Origin: Prevotella sp. UBA3294 | GTDB lineage: Bacteria > Bacteroidota > Bacteroidia > Bacteroidales > Bacteroidaceae | Assembly: GCA_002361535.1 (NCBI GenBank) | Contig: DETG01000035.1 | Span: forward strand, 1-6,503 | Direction: 5' to 3' | Length of the DNA stretch: 6,503 nucleotides | Shown here: one piece after another, positions 1 to 4,232 of the stretch | Numbering within the stretch: position 1 is the stretch's first letter | Layout: every line of letters starts with the position of its first letter | Notes under the pieces: model-generated | What the model saw: only the letters and a program-made list of their open reading frames with translations | Databases searched by the model: none | Told to the model about the DNA's origin: nothing | Position numbers and translations under genes: made by a program

Positions 1-142
1 TGAAAACTCTGTTAATTCTATTGACTCTGTGTAAGAATATTGTCAGGATAATTCGCAGTTATTTAATGGTTGTGAAAGAATGCTAATTGAAAGATAGTTG
101 TCAATCGGAGGGTACAGAAGTGCCCACAAGTGCCTTTATGTG
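1..142. other. AT-rich flank with no gene seen
   Basis: No reading frame here looks like a protein, and no RNA gene is recognisable. The only local pattern is the heptamer AAGTGCC, present twice 10 bp apart at about 118-134, just before the 22-bp array begins. This may be the downstream region of a gene lying outside the window. Confidence 0.5.
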
Positions 143-318
143 CAAGTAAAGTCTGTTTGGGTCTAAAGTAGAGTCTCATTGGGATGCAAGTAAAGTCTGA
201 CTTGAACCCAAGTAGAGCCTACGTAATGTTTACGTAGAGTCTGTTTAGGGTCGTTCCAGACTTTACTTACACCTGTTCCGCCGTCATCTACGCCTCGTTC
301 CGCCGTCACCATCCACTT
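143..318. repeat. 22-bp tandem repeat array A, eight contiguous units
   Basis: Eight units of exactly 22 bp run without an indel from 143 to 318. In the first five, an 11-bp core AAGTARAGTCT starts at 144, 166, 188, 210 and 232. The fourth core is AAGTAGAGCCT and the fifth ACGTAGAGTCT; the sixth position of the core is A, G, A, G, G in order. The 11 bp between cores varies (for example GTTTGGGTCTA, CATTGGGATGC, GACTTGAACCC). The last three units instead begin with GTTCC at 253, 275 and 297; the first of these holds the same core inverted (AGACTTTACTT, 258-268). The period is not a multiple of three, so coding constraint does not explain it. Function is unknown: binding-site array, iteron-like DNA and decayed minisatellite are all possible. 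Confidence 0.85.
219..237. repeat. 8-bp inverted repeat within array A
   Basis: CTACGTAA (219-226) and TTACGTAG (230-237) are perfectly complementary with a 3-nt loop. The fifth array core departs from consensus (ACGTA instead of AAGTA) exactly where it forms the right arm, so the palindrome may have been selected, or the change may be chance. Confidence 0.6.
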
Positions 319-335
319 GTAGATGCCGTCGGAAC
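275..335. repeat. Imperfect 17-bp inverted repeat at the end of array A
   Basis: Positions 275-291 (GTTCCGCCGTCATCTAC) and 319-335 (GTAGATGCCGTCGGAAC) are complementary at 15 of 17 positions, with a 27-nt loop. The loop contains another direct copy of GTTCCGCCGTCA at 297-308. In effect the 22-bp phase continues with an inverted unit at 319. The segment is clearly more GC-rich than its surroundings. If transcribed it would fold into a stable hairpin; there is no downstream T-run, so it is not an obvious terminator. Confidence 0.7.
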
Positions 336-395
336 GAGTGAAAACGCCGACCCGAACGACTCTTAGATGACGTTTCTTCGAAAAAGCATAATTCT

Positions 396-403
396 TACTT
401 TTG
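396..403 (+). promoter_or_regulatory. Possible Bacteroidetes -7 element, rightward
   Basis: TACTTTTG matches the TAnnTTTG consensus exactly. A start site a few bases downstream would fall at the left arm of the 20-bp inverted repeat (414), so any transcript would begin with that arm. There is no good TTTG -33 element (nearest is TTTC at 373-376). One or two such matches are expected by chance in AT-rich DNA of this length, so this is tentative. Confidence 0.3.
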
Positions 404-413
404 AAAGTTTGCT

Positions 414-549
414 GGGTGCCCTTACGGGCAGAACCAACGGTCACTCAAAGCGTAGCGGAGAGAAAAATTGAACAAAATCTATCCAAATCAAACAAATGTA
501 TAGTTTTAATATTGGGTGGTTTTTATTGCTTCTGCCCGTAAGGGCACCC
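414..549. repeat. Perfect 20-bp inverted repeat pair with 96-nt interior
   Basis: The left arm GGGTGCCCTTACGGGCAGAA (414-433) is the exact reverse complement of the right arm (530-549). Each arm also contains its own small palindrome, TGCCC-TTAC-GGGCA or its complement, so two small hairpins or one long stem could form. The AT-rich 96-nt interior has no evident reading frame. This layout, two short palindromic units inverted about 100 bp apart, resembles REP pairs (REPIN or BIME) or a small non-autonomous element. I see no target-site duplication at the outer edges (404-413 against 550-559). It could also be a non-coding RNA with a long closing stem. Confidence 0.75.
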
Positions 550-554
550 CCCTC

Positions 555-642
555 GTTAGAAAGTATAGTCTTTTTGACCCAAAAGTACTATGTTTTTGAC
601 CCCAAATCACTATGTTTTTGGGTGCTAAAGACTATATTTTTG
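555..642. repeat. 22-bp tandem repeat array B, four units
   Basis: TTTTTG occurs at 571, 593, 615 and 637, exactly 22 bp apart. Two units share CACTATG or TACTATG immediately before it, and the others have GTATAGTC and GACTATA. The first 8-10 bp of each unit varies (ACCCAAAAGT, ACCCCAAATC, GGTGCTAAAG). Like array A it is half conserved and half variable. Its units resemble the reverse complement of array A units, since both have a GACCCAAA-like stretch followed by ACTnT and TT, but this needs a 2-bp offset and is loose. It is in a different 22-bp phase from array A. Function unknown. Confidence 0.8.
580..587 (-). promoter_or_regulatory. Possible Bacteroidetes -7 element, leftward
   Basis: The complement strand reads TACTTTTG, an exact TAnnTTTG match. 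It would drive transcription leftward through the right arm of the 20-bp inverted repeat. A second exact match on the same strand (TACATTTG) lies at 493-500 inside the repeat pair. No convincing -33 element is present at either site, and because the first overlaps array B it may simply be part of that repeat. Confidence 0.25.
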
Positions 643-942
643 TGAGCGATTAATGGTAATTTTCCTAAGTTGTTCATTATCAACACCTTACCAAACCCCG
701 TCAGAATCGCTCAATTTCGACCGAGAGGGCAGTTGGTTCCCTCCGTGCCCGCATTTCGCGTTAAACGAAGTTAATTTGTCAAGAACATTCAAATATTTAA
801 CATTTGAGCGATCATTCATATTGTCTGTTCATCGTTCCGTGGAATCATGAAAAACACATACCGTTTAAACTTTTTATAAGTTTAACAGTCTAATAGATTA
901 CATTCCCTAAACAACAGTACAATTGTATTATATTAACTTATT
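643..942. other. Gene-free leader region before the carboxylesterase
   Basis: No convincing gene. The octamer TGAGCGAT occurs at 643-650 and 805-812, and inverted at 706-713. Array B ends with an exact -7-like TATTTTTG (635-642), which would give a leader of about 290 nt for the carboxylesterase, but it lacks a -33 partner. A 10-bp palindrome TACAATTGTA lies at 918-927, just before the esterase start. No tRNA, rRNA or terminator was seen. Confidence 0.5.
865..885. promoter_or_regulatory. 8-bp inverted repeat upstream of the carboxylesterase, possible operator
   Basis: TTAAACTT (865-872) and AAGTTTAA (878-885) form a perfect inverted repeat with a 5-nt spacer, 57 bp before the esterase start codon. 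The right arm overlaps TAAGTTTA (877-884), one mismatch from the TAnnTTTG -7 element. That placement would suit an operator over a weak promoter. No T-run follows, so a terminator is unlikely. The sequence is very AT-rich, so chance is a real alternative. Confidence 0.35.
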
Positions 943-2466
943 ATGAAAAAATTACTCTTACCGCTACTACTCATGGTAGCCCTGTCTGCAGATGCTGCAG
1001 AAAACCCTGTGTTAACGATTGAAGGTGGTCGGGTACAAGGTGTATTGGCCGACGATCATCCAGATGTGTATGTGTATCGTGGCATCCCCTATGCTGCTCC
1101 TCCCATCCGTGAGAACCGCTGGAAGGCACCACAGCCCGTTGTGCCCTGGAAGGGCGTGAAGATCTGCGACACCTTCGGTAGGCCGAGCTACCAAGCCATC
1201 CAATACCCCGGCGGCTACTATACTGAATGGGGCTATGGCAAGGAGGCAGCCTTCAGTGAGGACTGTCTGTACCTGAACGTATGGACGAAAGCGCCAGGGA
1301 AAGTGGGCAAGAAACTGCCTGTGGCCCTGTGGATACACGGTGGCGGCTACCGCGAGGGATTCGGTTCCGAGCCAGAGTTCGACGGACAGGAATGGGGTGC
1401 CAAAGACGTGGTGCTCGTCAGCATCAACTACCGTCTGGGCATCTTCGGTTTCCTCACCCACCCCTTACTGGCAGAGGAGAGTCCGAATCATGTTTCCGGC
1501 AACTACGGTATCCTGGATCAGATCGAGGCCCTGAAGTGGATCAAGAAGAACATCGAACAGTTTGGAGGTGATCCTAACAACGTGACTATCTTCGGACAGA
1601 GTGCCGGCGGCGGCAGCGTGCGCACCCTTTGTGAGTCGCCTTTGGCTCGTGGTCTGTTCCACAAAGCCGTCATCATGAGTGCGCAAGGTCTGGCTATCCC
1701 CAACCCCAACGGTGGTGGTATGATGGGTGCCCGTTACAGTGGGGGCTCCATCGAGGATGCTGCTGCCAATGCCAAGAAGATGTTCGACTGGGCAGGTATG
1801 ACCGATCTGCAGAAGATGCGCCAGGCATCTACCGAGACTGTCTTCGCACTGCCTACGATCTATGCACAGGCCAACAGCAGCGGACAGCAACAGGGCGGTT
1901 TTGGCATGATGCGCATGGGAATGGGTTATATGCCGATGATCGACGGTTATGTGAGCGTGAAGAGCTTCGATGATGCCACCCGCGAAGGCACATTGGCGGA
2001 TGTACCCTATATGATTGGCTATACGCTCAACGATATGGGTAACATGGCACCCAACATCGCCGAGTTCTGTAAGGTACGCGAGCAGAAAGGTGGGAAAGCC
2101 TGGGCATACGAGTTCGCCCGTCCGCTGCCCGACGATGGCAGTCATCCCGAAGTGACACAGCGTCTGCGTGGCGCCTTCCACTCCAGCGACCTCTGGTTTG
2201 TGTTCAAGAGTCTGAAGCACTGCTGGCGCCCCTGGACAAAGGGCGACTGGGATCTGTCGGAGAAGATGCTGACGGCTTGGACAAACTTCGCCAAGTACAG
2301 TGATCCGAACGGTCCGAAGGGTGGCGAATGGAAGCCGTGCACAGCAAAGAACACGAAGTTCATGGTGTTCAAACTGAACGACCAGGATGCGGAGGCATCG
2401 TTCTTTGGTGAGCCGGAGAAAGCTCCCCAGCAAGGTGGCTTCGGATTCGGAAGACCTCGTCAATAG
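943..2466 (+). CDS. Secreted type-B carboxylesterase
   Basis: A 507-residue alpha/beta-hydrolase of the type-B carboxylesterase family, which hydrolyses carboxylic ester bonds; the substrate cannot be told from sequence. Residues 1-19 form a Sec signal peptide (two lysines, a Leu-rich core, then ADAA), so it is probably periplasmic or secreted. Family signatures are clear: EDCLYLNVW (106-114), the oxyanion-hole HGGGY (132-136) and FGGDPNNVTIFGQSAGG (207-223) with nucleophile Ser220. His413 in GAFHSSDLWFVF fits the catalytic histidine. The acid is less standard: where DEG is usual there is NDMG, pointing to Asp364, only 49 residues before the histidine. Two low-complexity stretches stand out, a Gly/Gln/Met-rich one (about 313-332) and a QQGGFG-containing C-terminus (496-507). 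The start gives an intact signal peptide; there is no Shine-Dalgarno sequence. Its stop overlaps that of the convergent sigma gene. Confidence 0.93.
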   Translation: MKKLLLPLLLMVALSADAAENPVLTIEGGRVQGVLADDHPDVYVYRGIPYAAPPIRENRWKAPQPVVPWKGVKICDTFGRPSYQAIQYPGGYYTEWGYGKEAAFSEDCLYLNVWTKAPGKVGKKLPVALWIHGGGYREGFGSEPEFDGQEWGAKDVVLVSINYRLGIFGFLTHPLLAEESPNHVSGNYGILDQIEALKWIKKNIEQFGGDPNNVTIFGQSAGGGSVRTLCESPLARGLFHKAVIMSAQGLAIPNPNGGGMMGARYSGGSIEDAAANAKKMFDWAGMTDLQKMRQASTETVFALPTIYAQANSSGQQQGGFGMMRMGMGYMPMIDGYVSVKSFDDATREGTLADVPYMIGYTLNDMGNMAPNIAEFCKVREQKGGKAWAYEFARPLPDDGSHPEVTQRLRGAFHSSDLWFVFKSLKHCWRPWTKGDWDLSEKMLTAWTNFAKYSDPNGPKGGEWKPCTAKNTKFMVFKLNDQDAEASFFGEPEKAPQQGGFGFGRPRQ

Positions 2467-3035
2467 AAAATGCCGAGAAGCAGCAGGAAGGTCTTGGGGT
2501 GCATCGTGGAACGTAGCGACTCAAGACCTCTCTGCCGCTGTTTTTTTACTGTATTCAACGTGATGCCCATGACCGCTGCTATCTCATGGTTTTTCTTTCC
2601 TTTCATGGCCAACAGAAAGATCTCACGCTGTTTGGGCGGTAACTGATCAATGGCAACGAACAGTTGCCGATACACCTCTTCTTTGTGTAACAACAGTTCC
2701 ATATTACCATCAAGGCGCATCTCACGATATTCCTCCACGATGCGCTTCTCGTGTCCCTGACGTACTTGCTGATGGCGGAGATAGTTGATACACTCGTTAC
2801 GGGTGGAGTTATAGAGATAAGCTTTCAGGGTGCCTACAGTCTGGAAAACGTTTTTCTTCTGCCATGTCTTGAAGAACACCTCCTGGACAATGTCTTCTGC
2901 TATCTGATATTCTTCCGTCATCTGCACCGCAAAACCCACCAGTGCCTTATAGAACACTCTATAAAGCAACTGCAACGAAAGGTTACTCCACTGGTGAATC
3001 ACATCCAGATTCAACTCATATTCCTCGGAAGACAT
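2460..3035 (-). CDS. ECF RNA polymerase sigma-70 factor, Bacteroidetes-type
   Basis: A 191-residue group IV sigma factor that would direct RNA polymerase to a specific promoter set. Region 2 spans about residues 23-90, with AEDIVQEVFFKTW (46-58) and the promoter-recognition segment ending in NECINYLRHQQ (80-90). Region 4 spans about 128-176, with QLPPKQREIF (131-140) and a helix-turn-helix in KNHEIAAVMGITLNTVKKQRQRG-type sequence (148-170). The short hydrophobic tail TFLLLLGIFY (182-191) is odd for a cytoplasmic factor. Bacteroidetes members usually sit beside a FecR-like anti-sigma gene and SusC/SusD transport genes; none is here, so the signal and regulon are unknown. The start is supported by an AAGGAG site and a promoter upstream. 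The last 7 bp overlap the end of the convergent esterase gene. Confidence 0.93.
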   Translation of the reverse strand: MSSEEYELNLDVIHQWSNLSLQLLYRVFYKALVGFAVQMTEEYQIAEDIVQEVFFKTWQKKNVFQTVGTLKAYLYNSTRNECINYLRHQQVRQGHEKRIVEEYREMRLDGNMELLLHKEEVYRQLFVAIDQLPPKQREIFLLAMKGKKNHEIAAVMGITLNTVKKQRQRGLESLRSTMHPKTFLLLLGIFY

Positions 3036-3044
3036 CTCTTCTCT

Positions 3045-3050
3045 CTCCTT
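3045..3050 (-). promoter_or_regulatory. Strong Shine-Dalgarno site for the sigma factor gene
   Basis: AAGGAG on the complement strand, 9 nt before the ATG at 3035. Bacteroidetes genes usually lack strong Shine-Dalgarno sites, and the other starts in this window have at most weak ones, so this both fixes the start and suggests efficient translation. Confidence 0.6.
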
Positions 3051-3082
3051 GATTGAATGACCTCTATATAATAAAGGTGGTG

Positions 3083-3117
3083 CAAAAGTAAGAAAAAAAA
3101 ATGATTCATAAGCAAAA
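3083..3117 (-). promoter_or_regulatory. Promoter of the sigma factor gene
   Basis: On the complement strand a -33-like TTTTG (3113-3117) is followed after 22 nt by TACTTTTG (3083-3090), an exact TAnnTTTG -7 element. Transcription would start near 3076 and give a leader of about 40 nt. This is the best-formed promoter in the window, and it looks like a housekeeping Bacteroidetes promoter, not one recognised by an ECF sigma factor. Confidence 0.65.
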
Positions 3118-3317
3118 TCACCCGAAAAATACCATATTTATGTGATTCAGCAACAAAAACAACAAGATTGTGAGATTAAAAGGAAAAGACTTTTGTTTGC
3201 TTTCTATTTGTAAGGAAACCAATAAAGAATACTTACACTTTATCACATTTATAGTTTTTCAAGAATAAAAGTGGAAAGTTTTTTCACGAAATAGATGTCA
3301 CAATGGACGAAATGTTG
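3118..3317. other. AT-rich divergent intergenic stretch
   Basis: Part of the 542-bp gene-free space between the sigma factor and nitroreductase genes. It holds homopolymeric A and T runs and no reading frame, RNA gene or exact promoter element that I can support. A near match, GACTTTTG (about 3188-3195), lacks the first T of the -7 consensus. Confidence 0.5.
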
Positions 3318-3325
3318 TACTTTTG
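3318..3325 (+). promoter_or_regulatory. Distal promoter element upstream of the nitroreductase gene
   Basis: TACTTTTG matches the -7 consensus exactly. It lies 205 bp upstream of an identical element at 3523, and the match extends to 17 of 19 bases from 3318 and 3523 (TACTTTTGCAAA, two mismatches, then AATAA). If active it would give the nitroreductase gene a second leader of about 240 nt, including the structured element at 3379-3442. No clear -33 element is visible. Confidence 0.45.
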
Positions 3326-3378
3326 CAAACAAATAAGATCATTAACCACTATTCACAACACAGACACAAAATAGCCCC

Positions 3379-3442
3379 GCCTCTTGTATCCCACCATGAC
3401 ACCCACTTCCCTTCTCAGGGGAGAGGGCGAGGGAACAGAGGC
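3379..3442 (+). repeat. Structured palindromic element in the nitroreductase leader
   Basis: An outer stem pairs 3379-3392 with 3431-3442 (GCCTC with GAGGC, TGT with ACA, TCCC with GGGA, two single-base bulges). An inner hairpin pairs CCCTTCTC (3409-3416, one bulged T) with GAGAGGG (3421-3427) around the loop AGGG. It is GC-rich in an AT-rich region and carries no gene. It could be a REP-like extragenic palindrome, or an RNA fold if the distal promoter is used. The inner hairpin resembles GC-rich palindromes I remember from Bacteroidetes intergenic regions, but I cannot verify that here. Confidence 0.5.
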
Positions 3443-3522
3443 ACGAAGACTGTGAAACTACGAAACATGAAAAGAAAACTTAATTTCTTGATTGATCTGA
3501 CTTCTAATTCACGTTTTTTATT

Positions 3523-3530
3523 TACTTTTG
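3523..3530 (+). promoter_or_regulatory. Proximal promoter of the nitroreductase gene
   Basis: TACTTTTG matches the Bacteroidetes -7 consensus exactly and is followed by CAAAG. It lies 47 bp before the ATG, giving a leader of about 40 nt, a typical arrangement. The -33 region is weak. Confidence 0.6.
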
Positions 3531-3577
3531 CAAAGTAATAATCACCAATTTGTTATTTACTAAAACTTTGAACGGAA

Positions 3578-4198
3578 ATGAAGAAGATCATGACATTGGC
3601 ATTGGCCCTCATGATGATGGGCGGATGCGTACAGGCACAGGAAGCCATTAAACTGCCACAACCCAAGAAAGAGTCGTTGAACATGCCATTAGGCGAAGCC
3701 CTGCAGAACAGAAGATCGTATCGCGAATACACGGTGAAGGAGATCAACCTGCAGCAGCTCTCAACACTGCTCTGGGCTGCCAGCGGTGTGAACGACCCGC
3801 AAAGCGGAAAACTCACAGCTCCTACTGCCGTCAACATGCAGGACATCAAGATATACGTGTGCACCGCTCAAGGGGTTTGTCTGTACAACGCAAAGGAGAA
3901 CACCCTGGTTCCCGTGATCAGTAAGGATATCCGCGAGGCACTGGCAGGTCCGCAGAAATTCGCTGCCAATGTGGCCGTGAACCTGCTGTTAGTAAGCGAC
4001 CAGAGCACACGCGACCGCAAGAATGAGCATTATGGTGCGATGGATGCCGGCTATGTGTCGCAGAATATCTATCTGGCATGTGCTGCTATGGGACTGCGCA
4101 CCGTGGCCCGTGCCATGATGAACCAAGAGGTGGTGCGCAAGGAACTGAGCCTCCCCGAGGGAGCCTATCTTGAACTGAACCATCCAATCGGTTATTAA
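3578..4198 (+). CDS. Exported nitroreductase-family (SagB-like) flavoprotein
   Basis: A 206-residue protein of the FMN-dependent nitroreductase superfamily. NRRSYREY (44-51) matches the N-terminal phosphate-binding arginine motif; APTAVNMQD (81-89) and the segment DAGYVSQNIYLACAAMGLR (156-174) are typical cofactor and dimer-interface regions; the end LNHPIGY is the usual family terminus. Such enzymes reduce nitro compounds, quinones or enones with NAD(P)H, and related SagB-type members oxidise heterocycles in peptides; the substrate here cannot be inferred. Residues 1-20 are a signal peptide ending VQA before Gln21, unusual because flavin enzymes of this family are mostly cytoplasmic. A cysteine at 17 gives a poor lipobox (MGGC), so signal peptidase I cleavage is more likely. 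dapL follows after 34 bp and may be co-transcribed. Confidence 0.88.
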   Translation: MKKIMTLALALMMMGGCVQAQEAIKLPQPKKESLNMPLGEALQNRRSYREYTVKEINLQQLSTLLWAASGVNDPQSGKLTAPTAVNMQDIKIYVCTAQGVCLYNAKENTLVPVISKDIREALAGPQKFAANVAVNLLLVSDQSTRDRKNEHYGAMDAGYVSQNIYLACAAMGLRTVARAMMNQEVVRKELSLPEGAYLELNHPIGY

Positions 4199-4232
4199 AG
4201 ATACTGGCCGCACTGGGAAAGGAAATACCGAC

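Noticed and set aside
163..444. 93-codon frame on the complement strand starting at GTG
   Set aside because: It runs through the 22-bp array and one arm of the 20-bp inverted repeat. The period is not a multiple of three, so the frame is incidental, and the product resembles no family I know.
143..642. CRISPR or TIGR-type guide array
   Set aside because: A 22-bp period with an 11-bp conserved part is too short for CRISPR repeats and spacers. I see no adjacent cas or tas gene, and the period does not fit what I recall of TIGR arrays.
653..850. 65-codon frame on the + strand
   Set aside because: No ribosome-binding site, no family resemblance, and a composition typical of translated non-coding DNA.
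1465..2463. 332-codon frame antisense to the esterase
   Set aside because: A shadow of the esterase codon usage. The sense frame has clear catalytic motifs, and the antisense product has none.
3323..3538. 71-codon frame with a TTG start, and its internal 23-codon ATG frame (3468-3538)
   Set aside because: Both span a promoter element and the palindromic element, lack a ribosome-binding site, and look like chance open frames. A short leader peptide cannot be wholly excluded.
3578..3640. Lipoprotein signal in the nitroreductase (MGGC, Cys17)
   Set aside because: A poor lipobox with Met at -3, while VQA before Gln21 is a good signal peptidase I site.
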